A stretch of 64,000 bases of DNA from Nitrospinaceae bacterium. Lineage in GTDB: Bacteria; Nitrospinota; Nitrospinia; Nitrospinales; VA-1. The stretch is taken from NCBI GenBank assembly GCA_029261655.1, contig JAJDAY010000036.1, positions 1 through 64,000 of the forward strand. Direction: 5' to 3'. A program made the translations under genes and the position numbers. Every line of letters begins with the position of its first letter. Position 1 is the stretch's first letter. Positions 43,987-53,031 of the stretch are shown here, piece by piece. The notes under the pieces are model-generated. The model was given only the letters and a program-made list of their open reading frames with translations. It was not told where the DNA came from and searched no databases.

Positions 43987-44853
43987 TCATTCCTTTTTAA
44001 CTTTTCGGACCACTTTTCGAACCACTTTTTTCCGGGTTTGCTTGTTTTCCTTTGCCTCGTTAGCGGCGTTTTTTGCCGCTTGCTTGGCCATCATTTGGTC
44101 CTGAATGTCCCTCCGTACCTTTTCACGGTTTTTAGGGTCCTCGAAAAACATGGAAACCACCACACCAAACTCATACAAACCGTATAAGGGCACGGCCAGC
44201 AAAACCTGGGTGATAACGTCTGGCGGGGTGAGGACTGCCGCAAGGGCAAAAGTTCCCATGAAAGCCCATTTTCGATACATCCGCATTTTTACCGTGCTGG
44301 CAACCCCGAATTTGGTCAACAAAACCATCAACAACGGCGTCTGAAACGCGAACGCAAAGGCAAGCATCAGTTTAACGACGAAGGAGAAATAGAACCCTAT
44401 GGTCACCTGCATCGTCCACCAGTTAGAGCCATAGTTTAGTAAAAACTTAAGGCCCAAAGGGAGAACCAGGAAATAGCAAAAAACTCCGCCCAACATGAAG
44501 AAGAACGACCCGAACCCAACGAACATGGCAGTGATCTTTTTTTCGGAAACCTTCAGCCCAGGGGCGATGAAACCCCATATGTGATATAAAATCACCGGCA
44601 TGGAAATGAACAGCGACCCCATGAACGAGACTTTCATGGCCGTAAAAAAGGGTTCGGTGGGCGTGATGAATGTGAGGTCGGTGTACTGCTGGGGCAGAGG
44701 GTCTTCCAGCCAAAGAAGCAGAAAGTCGATGAAATAAAAGCAACAACCAAAGAAAAACGCGACCACAAGCGCTACGAGGATGAAGCGGTCCTTCAATTCC
44801 ATCAAATGGTGACTGATGGGTATTTTTTCAGTAAAGTTGACTTCTTTCGGCAC
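43987..44853 (-). CDS. tatC: Sec-independent protein translocase TatC
   Basis: A polytopic membrane protein with the TatC hallmarks: HHLMELKDRF near the start, PLPQQYTDLTFITPTEPFFT in the first periplasmic loop and GFIAPGLK, followed by six membrane spans. The GTG at 44853 (MPKEVNFTEK) is preferred because AGGAAG lies before it and homologues start there; an ATG at 44925 adds 24 residues. The C-terminal ~55 residues are a charged extension with KKVVRKVVRKVKKE at the end. No tatA or tatB lies next to it. Confidence 0.9.
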   Translation of the reverse strand: MPKEVNFTEKIPISHHLMELKDRFILVALVVAFFFGCCFYFIDFLLLWLEDPLPQQYTDLTFITPTEPFFTAMKVSFMGSLFISMPVILYHIWGFIAPGLKVSEKKITAMFVGFGSFFFMLGGVFCYFLVLPLGLKFLLNYGSNWWTMQVTIGFYFSFVVKLMLAFAFAFQTPLLMVLLTKFGVASTVKMRMYRKWAFMGTFALAAVLTPPDVITQVLLAVPLYGLYEFGVVVSMFFEDPKNREKVRRDIQDQMMAKQAAKNAANEAKENKQTRKKVVRKVVRKVKKE

Positions 44854-45239
44854 GCTACTTCCTATTAAAAATAGGGGCTTCCCCCATCGGTGTGCAAAAT
44901 TAGAATGTGTAGATATAATTTCCAATCATAATACTTAATTGCTTTAGGAAATACAATGGTCATTTACCACTTTTAAAAAGCCTTTCATCCTCATTTTCAA
45001 TGGGTTCCGCAGCCTGGGCCGCATCGGGTCCGTCCTTTCAACCCCACCCGTTTCATCCCGACCATTATCCACCCGAATACCGAATCCCCTTCCCCCGCAT
45101 GGAATAATAATTGATAACTCTTGGAAAATATTGGATAATGACCCGCTAAGAGGCGGGACCATCGAATAACGACATTTCTAGTTGTTTTATAGATAAATCC
45201 GGGGTTGGTCAGGTTTCCTGCCTTTACATGGAGGCATCA
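44854..45239. other. Divergent intergenic region
   Basis: Between tatC and the small gene at 45240. No gene is convincing; a minus-strand frame at 44944-45162 has unlikely composition. GGAGG lies five bases before the ATG at 45240. Confidence 0.4.
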
Positions 45240-45425
45240 ATGGGTCTGGAAGCGCATAAAATATCCGGTGTGAAGGTATTGAATATCGCCGAAGAAAATG
45301 GTGAGGCCATTGAAAAAATGGTGAATAAAGCCATTGCCGAAATTCAAAGTCAAAATATTCAAATACTTGAAATCCAGACGACCGGGGACAACCTTATATT
45401 GATCCTGGGTGGACAGAAACCCTAG
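45240..45425 (+). CDS. Small hypothetical protein
   Basis: A 61-residue protein. The ATG at 45240 is chosen over 45228 because GGAGGC precedes it at the right distance. It reads as alternating strand and amphipathic helix (VKVLNIAEENGEAIEKMV, then IQILEIQTTGDNLILIL), a plausible small alpha/beta fold. No family is recognised. It lies 55 bases upstream of tRNA-Gly. Confidence 0.6.
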   Translation: MGLEAHKISGVKVLNIAEENGEAIEKMVNKAIAEIQSQNIQILEIQTTGDNLILILGGQKP

Positions 45426-45480
45426 ACAAAATTGCTGAGAACTTCAGTATTTCAATACATCACAATTAATCCAGATCCCT

Positions 45481-45553
45481 GCGGGAGTAGCTCAGTTGGT
45501 AGAGTGTCAGCTTCCCAAGCTGAATGTCGCGGGTTCGAACCCCGTCTCCCGCT
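45481..45553 (+). tRNA. tRNA-Gly (anticodon CCC)
   Basis: A full cloverleaf. The acceptor arms GCGGGAG and CTCCCGC pair perfectly, the D-arm contains AGTTGGTAGAGT, the anticodon stem TCAGC/GCTGA encloses the loop TTCCCAA with anticodon CCC, and the T-arm has GGTTCGAACCC. The 3' CCA is not encoded. Confidence 0.97.
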
Positions 45554-45617
45554 TTAGCTATTTTGGGCTTTCGATGGCGGGACGGGAATTTTTGAAAATT
45601 TTTTTATTAAGCTAATA

Positions 45618-45899
45618 ATGAGAATTCAAAAAGAAATGATTGAGAAAATCTCGAAATCCGTGGTTCTTTCTCTAATCAAAAAAGACCTGATCATTTGGGA
45701 TGAGCGGCCTGAAAAACTGGAAGCCATTGTCGCCGGTGTCATTGTCGATGACCTGATGGTGGAAGACCGGTTGAACGAAGAGGTCAAAATGCTTCTGGAA
45801 TCCAAGACCGAAGAATATGAGCGGAGCATGATGGATTTTGGCCGTGTGTTTCAAATGGTCAAATCCAAGTTGGTGAGAGAGCGTAATATTATTTTATAA
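45618..45899 (+). CDS. DUF507 protein, copy 1
   Basis: A 93-residue helical protein. KISKSVVLSLIKKDLI and AIVAGVIVDDLMVEDRLNEE match the DUF507 family, which is cytoplasmic and of unknown function. It is followed 16 bases later by a second member. Duplicate DUF507 genes occur in tandem in several deep-branching lineages, which is recalled from family knowledge. Confidence 0.8.
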   Translation: MRIQKEMIEKISKSVVLSLIKKDLIIWDERPEKLEAIVAGVIVDDLMVEDRLNEEVKMLLESKTEEYERSMMDFGRVFQMVKSKLVRERNIIL

Positions 45900-45915
45900 A
45901 TAGATTCAGGGAAAC

Positions 45916-46191
45916 ATGAAAATAAGTAGAGACAAGATCAACCACATCAGCAGTCTTATCGTACGGGATTTCAAAAACAGGGAAGAAATTGATTATAAGG
46001 TGGATCTCAACGATGTCCGCCTTGAAATCACGCGCGTCATGACGGAAACTTTAATGAAGGATGAAAAAGCCGATCAGTTGGCCAGGAAGATCATCGGTTC
46101 CTACAGTAAAAACCTCCGAGAAGGAAGTCCTGAGTGGGAAATCATGTACCACAAACATTACGAAGAAGAACTGAATAAGCTGGGAATGTAG
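45916..46191 (+). CDS. DUF507 protein, copy 2
   Basis: A 91-residue helical protein paralogous to the preceding gene: KINHISSLIVRDFKNREEI at the start and ITRVMTETLMKDEKADQLA in the middle match DUF507. The C-terminus ends in a Tyr/Glu-rich helix (YHKHYEEELNKLGM). The two proteins may form a heterodimer, which is inference. Confidence 0.8.
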   Translation: MKISRDKINHISSLIVRDFKNREEIDYKVDLNDVRLEITRVMTETLMKDEKADQLARKIIGSYSKNLREGSPEWEIMYHKHYEEELNKLGM

Positions 46192-46206
46192 GAAAGTCCG
46201 ACCCAG

Positions 46207-46470
46207 TCAGTGAATGAGTCTTCTGCCCTTGCTGGAATGGGAGTCATCGTTTTCAAGGTCACGCATGAACTCCATCTTTTTAAACTCCTCCCAATCGTCG
46301 CGGCACAAATTAAATCCTACGTAGTCGAGAGCCTGCATCACCTCAGAATCCGAAAATTTTTCTCCGCCTTCATTGGCGACATGAATGGCTTCTTCAATGG
46401 ATTCGCAAAGTTTGACAAACCGTTCTTCGTCATCATACATTAAAAAATTTTTCATAAAATCAAATGCCAT
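46207..46470 (-). CDS. Small acidic hypothetical protein
   Basis: An 87-residue acidic helical protein. GGGAGGGG precedes the ATG. It contains IEEAIHVANEGG and EVMQALDYVGFNLC, an amphipathic pattern, and a charged C-terminus. No domain is recognised. It lies 42 bases downstream of the KDPG-aldolase gene region in the opposite direction to the DUF507 pair. Confidence 0.65.
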   Translation of the reverse strand: MAFDFMKNFLMYDDEERFVKLCESIEEAIHVANEGGEKFSDSEVMQALDYVGFNLCRDDWEEFKKMEFMRDLENDDSHSSKGRRLIH

Positions 46471-46512
46471 AGTCCCCTCCCAGAAACCAGAAATTCCGAC
46501 AACTGTTCGCTT

Positions 46513-47169
46513 TCAATTTATTTTAGAATAAAATTTTCTCACTGCCAACAAAAAAACTTCGATTTCTTTTTTTATCAAAACGAATTCTTTGTGGCGCATT
46601 CGGGATGACGATAAGATCGATCCGCCGAGAGCGACAGCGTCAGCGCCTGCGGAAAGATAGTCGGAAATATTTTCAGGTCCAACCCCGCCAACAGCCATCA
46701 AACGAATTTTTTCAAAAGGGCCTTTGATAATCCGAAAATATTCCGCGCCCATCTGTGACGCAGGAAAAACTTTGACCATGGTCGCTCCCGCGTTCCAGGC
46801 TTTTTCAATTTCAGTGGGTGTGAGCGCTCCAGGAAAATAAGCCAGATTTTTTTGTTTGCAGAATTCAGCCACTTCCTCATTCAGTGTTGGAGAAACAATG
46901 AATTGCGCGCCAGCATTAAACGCTGTTTGGGCGTCGCCAGGGGATGTCACGGTACCCGCGCCGATACAAATTAAATGGGAATAAGATTTTGCGGCTTCTT
47001 CAATAAGGCGGGTGGCATTGGGGGTGTTCAGGGTCACTTCGACAAACCGAAGCCCGGCGGAAATCACCGTTGACAATACTTCAGATAAATCTTCTTCAGT
47101 AACGCCGCGAATGATTCCTAAAACCGGTTCTTCCTGAAACTTTGACAGATCAAAACTCAGAGCCGACAT
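46513..47169 (-). CDS. eda: KDPG/KHG aldolase
   Basis: A 218-residue class I aldolase. RFVEVTLNTP carries the catalytic Glu, IGAGTV the phosphate-side residues, and ATMVKVFPAS the Schiff-base Lys, all in the expected order for 2-dehydro-3-deoxy-phosphogluconate / 4-hydroxy-2-oxoglutarate aldolase. It cleaves KDPG to pyruvate and glyceraldehyde 3-phosphate, or acts on related keto acids. It lies seven bases downstream of the HMGL-like aldolase and is probably co-transcribed with it. No edd gene is nearby, so the physiological substrate may differ. Confidence 0.9.
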   Translation of the reverse strand: MSALSFDLSKFQEEPVLGIIRGVTEEDLSEVLSTVISAGLRFVEVTLNTPNATRLIEEAAKSYSHLICIGAGTVTSPGDAQTAFNAGAQFIVSPTLNEEVAEFCKQKNLAYFPGALTPTEIEKAWNAGATMVKVFPASQMGAEYFRIIKGPFEKIRLMAVGGVGPENISDYLSAGADAVALGGSILSSSRMRHKEFVLIKKEIEVFLLAVRKFYSKIN

Positions 47170-47176
47170 CGACGAA

Positions 47177-48127
47177 TTAAATATTCCCCTCGTGAGTCAG
47201 CTTTTCATAGAAATTCAGATAGGCGTCTTTATTTTTACTTTTCCTCACCTTCATCGCGGCACGAGGATGTAAATCGAGAACCCCGGTGATCATATACGGA
47301 ATCGTGTAACCCCATTCAATTTGCTGACTCAACTTGACAAAGTCGGTTTCAAGGACTTCAAGAATGGGTCGAACATCGTATTTGGGATTCTTCAAAAAAC
47401 CTAATATCAGTTCCAGAGGACAATTCCCCGCCGCCCGTCCGATTCCAAAAATAGTGCCGTCGAGATAATTAATATTGTTGATGATGGATTCAATCGTATT
47501 GCCAAAAGCCAATTGTTGATTATTATGCGCATGAATCCCTATTTCCCGCGTTTTCAAAATCGACTTGTATTTTTTTGCCAGGTGAGCTATCTGCTCGGAG
47601 TAAAGCGCTCCGAAACTATCCACGAGATAAACCACATCGACCCCACTTTCCTTTTCCACCTGGTGCAGGGCTTCATCCAGCTCATTTTCACGCGCGTGTG
47701 AAACCGCCATGATGTTGATCGTCGTTTCATACCCTTTGGCTTTGATGGTGTTTACTAAATCAATGGCCTTGTCTATATCTTTGATATAAGAAGCAACCCG
47801 CATCATGTCCACATAACTTTCACTGGCGGGTAAAAGATCACCGGGGTCGAAGCGACCGATATCGGCCATCACCGAAATTTTACATTTTTTTTCTGTGTTT
47901 CCAACCACGCGTTCAAGATCTTTTTCCGAGCAAAATTTCATGGGGCCAAATTCTTCCCGGTCGAATTGCTTTTCATCGGCTTTATAACCCAACTCAATGT
48001 AATCGACGCCGGAGTCATTCACGGCCTTAAATACGCGCCGAACCGAATCGTCTTCAAATTGATGATTATTCATCAGGCCGCCGTCGCGGATGGTACAATC
48101 CAATACTTTGATTTCCTTACGATACAT
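47177..48127 (-). CDS. HMGL-like aldolase-domain protein
   Basis: A 316-residue TIM-barrel lyase. DCTIRDGG near the N-terminus supplies the metal-binding Asp, and GIHAHNNQQLA supplies the HxHN metal ligands of the HMG-CoA lyase/isopropylmalate synthase/4-hydroxy-2-oxovalerate aldolase superfamily. IELGYKADEKQF and VYLVDSFGALY are typical too. The exact reaction cannot be read; its neighbour Eda suggests keto-acid or acidic-sugar metabolism. Its length is typical. Confidence 0.85.
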   Translation of the reverse strand: MYRKEIKVLDCTIRDGGLMNNHQFEDDSVRRVFKAVNDSGVDYIELGYKADEKQFDREEFGPMKFCSEKDLERVVGNTEKKCKISVMADIGRFDPGDLLPASESYVDMMRVASYIKDIDKAIDLVNTIKAKGYETTINIMAVSHARENELDEALHQVEKESGVDVVYLVDSFGALYSEQIAHLAKKYKSILKTREIGIHAHNNQQLAFGNTIESIINNINYLDGTIFGIGRAAGNCPLELILGFLKNPKYDVRPILEVLETDFVKLSQQIEWGYTIPYMITGVLDLHPRAAMKVRKSKNKDAYLNFYEKLTHEGNI

Positions 48128-48376
48128 AGAACCCCAAATTCATGGGAGGTCGCCTCCCAATAGATAATTAAAATGTTAGCAATTTTGTTAGAATGTGTTG
48201 ATTTGATTGATTATATTTAGGTTGAATCTAAAGGTCAATCGGATTATTAATTAATGCGTCATTTTTCGCCCTTTTTTGTCCGGGTTTGGCCAAAAGCCAG
48301 ATATCCAAAACACCCTTTTTTAGGAACCCGGAATTTTTTATGGAAATCGTTGAAATAAAAACCCAAAGGTGACTCC

Positions 48377-48799
48377 ATGAGCTATTGGCTGGTAAAGCAG
48401 GAACCCTCAAAATACAGTTGGGAACAGTTTATTCAGGACAAAAAAACATTCTGGGACGGGGTGAGAAACTATCAGGCCCGCAATAACTTAAAGGAAATGA
48501 AAAAGGGCGACCAGGTACTTTTCTACCACAGCGTGGTGGGCAAAGAAGTCGTCGGAGTCGCGATAGTGACAAAGGAAGCGTATCCTGACCCGACCACAGA
48601 TGATGAACGCTGGGTCGTGGTGGACTTAAAACCTGTTATCTCCATTAAAAATCCAGTCACTCTGGAAGACATTAAATCTCATCCTGAATTGCAATCCATT
48701 GCGCTGGTCAAACAATCCCGTTTATCTGTTTCTCCCCTGACTGAAAAGGAATTTAATATTATTCTTAAGATGGGCAATACTAAAATCAAAGGGGTTTAA
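48377..48799 (+). CDS. EVE-domain protein
   Basis: A 140-residue protein with the EVE (PUA-like) fold throughout: YWLVKQEPSKYSWEQF, WDGVRNYQARNNLKEM, GDQVLFYHSVVGKEVVG and RWVVVDLKPV. EVE proteins are predicted to bind modified bases in DNA or RNA. The family is a single-domain one here, matching the small bacterial homologues of human THYN1. It may be functionally linked to modified-DNA recognition, but no modification system is next to it. Confidence 0.9.
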   Translation: MSYWLVKQEPSKYSWEQFIQDKKTFWDGVRNYQARNNLKEMKKGDQVLFYHSVVGKEVVGVAIVTKEAYPDPTTDDERWVVVDLKPVISIKNPVTLEDIKSHPELQSIALVKQSRLSVSPLTEKEFNIILKMGNTKIKGV

Positions 48800-48898
48800 T
48801 GAGCCTGAAACCGATTTTTTGCCCGTCGAAAATCCGATTGACTAAAACATTCCTGCGGTATAAATTAAAGAAAAACTTTCCTCCTCCACCAGGACGAC

Positions 48899-49087
48899 AT
48901 GAAAAATCTACTGATTCCCGCAATACTGACTGTATGTTTTTTGCTCATTTCCGGTTGTTCCAAAGAGAAAAAACAATCAGGGGCGCCATCCTCTTCCCAG
49001 GAACAAAACCTCAGCGGCGGTGAAACGCCATCCGATCCAGATCATGTTTCGGGAAATTCTTCAGGTTCCAATATCAGTGGAAAATAA
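48899..49087 (+). CDS. Small lipoprotein
   Basis: A 62-residue precursor. The signal peptide ends in LLISGC, a good lipobox, so the cysteine should be lipidated. The ~42-residue mature part is polar, rich in Ser, Gly and Gln, and apparently disordered. The stop lies one base before the candidate TTG start of the next gene. Function is unknown. Confidence 0.7.
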   Translation: MKNLLIPAILTVCFLLISGCSKEKKQSGAPSSSQEQNLSGGETPSDPDHVSGNSSGSNISGK

Positions 49088-49088
49088 G

Positions 49089-49754
49089 TTGGCGCGAAGG
49101 TTTCTTTGTTTTACTTTAGCGACTTGTTTTTTATTGTTTTTGAATGAACCTGCTCTTAGCGATTCTTCCGGTTGTTTGGGGCTGATCAAACCTTTGGATC
49201 AAAAAAGACAGGAAGTTGGACTTGATGGAGGAATTTGGGGGATATTTGCCAGAAAGTCCGAATTGAACGGTCATTCCAAAGAAGCCGTCAAACTAGATTC
49301 CAGGATAAATAAACTCGTTGAGACTCTTGTGTATTTGTGTGAAACGAAATCCGGGGTTCCCTTCAACGAGCTTGCCAGTTTTGTCACCCGGAAAATAAAG
49401 GAGTTGGGAGCGGACCGATTCAGCCAGGAACAAATCCAGCTCGGAAAACCTCGGCAGGATGTTTTAGACTGGCTTAAATATGCAAAAATTGCCGAAGCCA
49501 ACCGGAACCGGGTTCTTGAACTGAATAAGATTAAAATTTCCATTCATGGGGCCAGCATTTTTATTGATCGTTATTGGGAATTATTCAACGAATTTAAAAA
49601 TAGTGATCGTATCCTTCCGATTCTACCTGCCACTGTGGCTTTGAATCAAGAAATCAATGATTTCATGATCAGCGACCCCTATCTGGCCCTTGCCCTTTAT
49701 GAAGACTCGCAAATCCCTTACTGGGATATTGATGAAAACTACGGCGGATCATAA
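49089..49754 (+). CDS. Exported hypothetical protein
   Basis: About 221 residues. A TTG at 49089 (or GTG at 49077) starts a good signal peptide (ARRFLCFTLATCFLLFL, cleavage near ALS); the ATG at 49020 would place 23 unlikely residues ahead of it and overlap the lipoprotein gene in another frame. The mature protein is helical (KLDSRINKLVETLVYLC, VLDWLKYAKIAEANRNRVLEL) with a CLGLIKPLD near the start. No family is recognised. It probably shares a transcript with the lipoprotein. Confidence 0.65.
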   Translation: MARRFLCFTLATCFLLFLNEPALSDSSGCLGLIKPLDQKRQEVGLDGGIWGIFARKSELNGHSKEAVKLDSRINKLVETLVYLCETKSGVPFNELASFVTRKIKELGADRFSQEQIQLGKPRQDVLDWLKYAKIAEANRNRVLELNKIKISIHGASIFIDRYWELFNEFKNSDRILPILPATVALNQEINDFMISDPYLALALYEDSQIPYWDIDENYGGS

Positions 49755-49832
49755 AGTTTCATACGCCATCAGAGCTAAAACTATTTCAGTTGATCTTTTA
49801 ACTTTTAAATCAATTTTCAACCGGAGGGGGAC

Positions 49833-50636
49833 ATGGGGAAATTTCTGGTCATTGGTGGAACCGGGGTCATGGGAACTGCGGCCATTCAAGCCGTTCGCAA
49901 AGTTTATGGGAAAGACGCTAAAATCATCGCTAACTGGTACGGTAAGGAAATTCCCGGATTCACGATTGACGATGCCGACCATACTATTTTTGGGGATATC
50001 AACGATCAAAAGTGCATCGACGCTATCAAGGCAGTCGATTCCGATAAATTCGACACAATGTTTTATGCGACTGCGCTGGGAGACGTAGGAACTCCCATTT
50101 CGGAAGCCACCCAGGAACAAATAGACAAATCCAACCATCTGTCCTACCTCCCTATCCTCAATTTGGAGGAAAACCTGGATATCGAAACCATCGTCGCCTA
50201 CTCGACTTTTTATGTGATCCGTCATCAATTGGCGACCTACGGCGCAATGGGATACTCCAAGGAAGCCATCGAGAAATGGACCGTGACACCGGGGAAATCC
50301 CGCCATATTTGCATTCGAGCCGGCCTTTTCGAATCCAGCTCTTCCCGTGGCATCAAATTACTGCTGAGAAAAGCCGCCAAGCATCCTGAAAACCTCAAAG
50401 ACCCTCTGCTGAAAGGTTATTTCGAGAACGTCAGTTCTAAGGAGGGGATAAAAGCCTTCGAGGAAGGGATTTTCAAGGAGGAAAAAGAGGCTTACGGAGA
50501 TGCTCGCACCAGGCAGGAAAATCTCTTTGAAGCCCATCTTGAATTGTTCCAGGCGAAAAATCCGGTTTTCGTCAATGTATGCGGGAAAAAAATCTGGCAC
50601 ACGGACAAGCCCCTCCTTCTGAAAGATTATTTTTAA
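49833..50636 (+). CDS. Rossmann-fold SDR-like protein
   Basis: A 267-residue protein with GGAGGGGGAC just before its ATG. FLVIGGTGVMGTAAIQ is a nucleotide-binding loop of extended SDR type. A possible YxxxK pair appears as YGAMGYSKEAIEKW. The C-terminal third is helical and unusual for SDRs. It is probably NAD(P)-dependent, but the substrate is not known. It looks monocistronic. Confidence 0.7.
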   Translation: MGKFLVIGGTGVMGTAAIQAVRKVYGKDAKIIANWYGKEIPGFTIDDADHTIFGDINDQKCIDAIKAVDSDKFDTMFYATALGDVGTPISEATQEQIDKSNHLSYLPILNLEENLDIETIVAYSTFYVIRHQLATYGAMGYSKEAIEKWTVTPGKSRHICIRAGLFESSSSRGIKLLLRKAAKHPENLKDPLLKGYFENVSSKEGIKAFEEGIFKEEKEAYGDARTRQENLFEAHLELFQAKNPVFVNVCGKKIWHTDKPLLLKDYF

Positions 50637-50863
50637 CCGTTTAAAAAGAAGACAAAATTCATGGGTTTATCACCATTACGGGATTTATTACACCAGGCGC
50701 TAATTATTATTTTCAGTCAAAATAGCAAATAACTGCCGATAATTCAGCCCCTATCAGAAGGCGGTGAGACTTGGTTACCCATTGTAAATAAAGGGTTTGT
50801 GGATTTTGTATGGGATTTGTTTTATAATTCTATACACACTTTATATAACTTACCCGGATCTTT

Positions 50864-52681
50864 GTGGTGACGAATAAAACCAATTCCCCTGATTTACTTT
50901 CACTTTTGCCCCAATCTTTCGACGAGAGGCTGAACAATTTGCTGGGGAGTGTGGTTCAGGATGTAAAAAATTATGCCGACCGCCTGCACAATCAGATAAG
51001 GAAATTGTCTGATATTGGCCGGGCAATGTCCAGTGTCACCGATATTAACGTCTTGTTGGAAATGATCGTTGATCTGGCAAGAAGTTTTACCAATGCGGAT
51101 GCCGGGGTGCTCTACATTCTCGAAGAACAAGGCCTTCGGTTTGAAATAGTGCAAAATGACAGCCTGAATATTCGCATGGGTGGAAAAAATGGCGAAAAAA
51201 TCCCCTACCCTCCTGTAGAACTCCACGACGGCAATATTTCATCGTTTGCCGCCCTGAATGGTATTTCCGTAAACATCCCCGATGTTTACGACACGGCCCT
51301 GTTCGACTTTACCAATCCAAAAAGTTTTGACCGGGTAACAGGTTACAAAACAAAATCCATGTTGGTTGTGTTATTGAAAAACCACGACGATGACGTGATA
51401 GGCGTTCTGCAACTATTGAATGCCAAGGACCTGGAAACAGGAGAAGTCAGATCTTTTTCGGCGGACTTTGAAGACTTGATAGAGGGTCTGGCTTCCCAGG
51501 CCGCCATTGCCATATCAAAAATTTCCCTCATGAATGATATGGAAGATCTCTTTGAAGCTTTTGTCAAAGTAATGGCAACCGCCATTGACGAAAAATCCCC
51601 TAATACAGGCGGTCATATCCGTCGCGTGGCCAATTTGACTTTGACGATGGCAAAAGCCATCCATCAAAAGAAGGAAGGCGCATTTAAGGAGGTTGTTTTC
51701 AATGAGGATTCCATGCGCGAGTTGAGAATTGCCGCCTGGATGCATGATATAGGCAAAGTCACGACCCCCGTTGAAATCATGGAAAAATCCACCAAACTGC
51801 AAACCATATTTGACAGGATTCATCACATCGATCTTAGAATGGAATGTTTGCTGGAAAGAACAGAAAAAGAAAGTATGCGAAGAAAACTGGAGTTAATGGA
51901 AAAGGGTGCGGATAAAGTCACACTGGCAGAAATTGATGAAGAAACTAAACTGAGAGTTGAGGAAATCCTCGATATTCGTCAATTCATCCGGGACTGCAAC
52001 CAACCCAGAGAATGTCTGGCAGAAGAAAATATCAAACGCCTGGAATCCATCGCCAGTATGACTTATCAGGATTGGGACGGAACAACAAATCCCTTCATCA
52101 CAGAAAACGAACTGGAAAATTTAATGGTCCGTAAAGGCACCATCACAGCTGCCGAGAGAGATAAAATAAAGGAACACGCCTATGTGACCTTGAGGATGCT
52201 TAAGCAAATTCCTTTCACAAAAAGAATCAAAAATATTCCTCATTTCGCCGCAGCTCATCATGAGTGCATAGACGGAAGTGGATATCCTTTGGGATTGACG
52301 GGCGATGAAATTCCCTTTGAGGGAAAACTAATGGCGGTGACAGATATCGCTGAAGCCCTGACTGCGGATGACCGGCCCTATAAAAAAGCTCTGAGTCTGA
52401 ATGAAGTTCACAAAATACTGCAAAGGATGGTCGATACAGGGAAGTTAGACCGGGATCTTGTGAATCTGTTTATTGAAGAAAGGGTTTATGAAACCTATTT
52501 GAAAAATTATGAGACCGAACCTGATAAGACGCCCGGAGAAAAGAACGAAGCAAAAAAGGAAGAAATCCATCCGATAGACCTACCGCCCCTCGAACAGGAA
52601 AAACCCATCCAGGTCATTAAGGCGATATTAAAACCTGGTTTGCAAAAAACACCGGCCAATCACCTCGGACACCAGGTTTAA
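50864..52681 (+). CDS. GAF/HD-GYP c-di-GMP phosphodiesterase
   Basis: A 605-residue cytoplasmic protein starting at one of two adjacent GTGs. Residues ~50-220 form a GAF sensor domain. Residues ~225-540 form an HD-GYP-type domain: GHIRRV (His251), WMHDIGK with His294-Asp295, HAYVTLRML (His438), HH at 465-466, and GSGYP (471-475) in place of HxGYP. About 115 extra residues lie between HDIGK and His438, where HD-GYP proteins usually have some 25. The C-terminus is a polar tail. It probably hydrolyses c-di-GMP, which fits the PilZ protein upstream. Confidence 0.85.
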   Translation: MVTNKTNSPDLLSLLPQSFDERLNNLLGSVVQDVKNYADRLHNQIRKLSDIGRAMSSVTDINVLLEMIVDLARSFTNADAGVLYILEEQGLRFEIVQNDSLNIRMGGKNGEKIPYPPVELHDGNISSFAALNGISVNIPDVYDTALFDFTNPKSFDRVTGYKTKSMLVVLLKNHDDDVIGVLQLLNAKDLETGEVRSFSADFEDLIEGLASQAAIAISKISLMNDMEDLFEAFVKVMATAIDEKSPNTGGHIRRVANLTLTMAKAIHQKKEGAFKEVVFNEDSMRELRIAAWMHDIGKVTTPVEIMEKSTKLQTIFDRIHHIDLRMECLLERTEKESMRRKLELMEKGADKVTLAEIDEETKLRVEEILDIRQFIRDCNQPRECLAEENIKRLESIASMTYQDWDGTTNPFITENELENLMVRKGTITAAERDKIKEHAYVTLRMLKQIPFTKRIKNIPHFAAAHHECIDGSGYPLGLTGDEIPFEGKLMAVTDIAEALTADDRPYKKALSLNEVHKILQRMVDTGKLDRDLVNLFIEERVYETYLKNYETEPDKTPGEKNEAKKEEIHPIDLPPLEQEKPIQVIKAILKPGLQKTPANHLGHQV

Positions 52682-52699
52682 CCCATTCAGGAAAACACG

Positions 52700-52939
52700 C
52701 TATTTTTTCTTGGGACGATACGGCCCCGTGCGCATAAAGTTATCGTTCATTTTTACATGAGCGTCAATTTCCGGTTCCGTTTTCTCTTCATTCCCGGTCA
52801 TTTTATCGTACTGTTGGAACGCCTTATTCTTGGCTTTTTCGGAAAGAAGGGATGCCCTTTTTTTCCGAACGCGCGGTTTCCGTTCTTCAACTAATTTATT
52901 ATATTTTTCCTTATCAGCATGTGAAATATTAAGAACCAT
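52700..52939 (-). CDS. Small basic hypothetical protein
   Basis: A 79-residue, strongly basic, signal-less protein (for example EERKPRVRKKRASLLSEKAK, ending YRPKKK). TGAGGAAAC precedes the ATG. Its composition suggests nucleic-acid binding or ribosome association, but no family is known to me. It converges on the HD-GYP gene and diverges from mgtE. Confidence 0.6.
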   Translation of the reverse strand: MVLNISHADKEKYNKLVEERKPRVRKKRASLLSEKAKNKAFQQYDKMTGNEEKTEPEIDAHVKMNDNFMRTGPYRPKKK

Positions 52940-53031
52940 GTTTCCTCATCTGAATAAAATAAAATTAAACGAATAATCACTTAGTTGTATTATAAACTAT
53001 CTCATTTTGACTCAGGATTATAGAGAAAACA

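Noticed and set aside
44944..45162. A 72-codon minus-strand frame upstream of tatC
   Set aside because: Composition is not protein-like, no ribosome binding site, and it falls within the leader of tatC.
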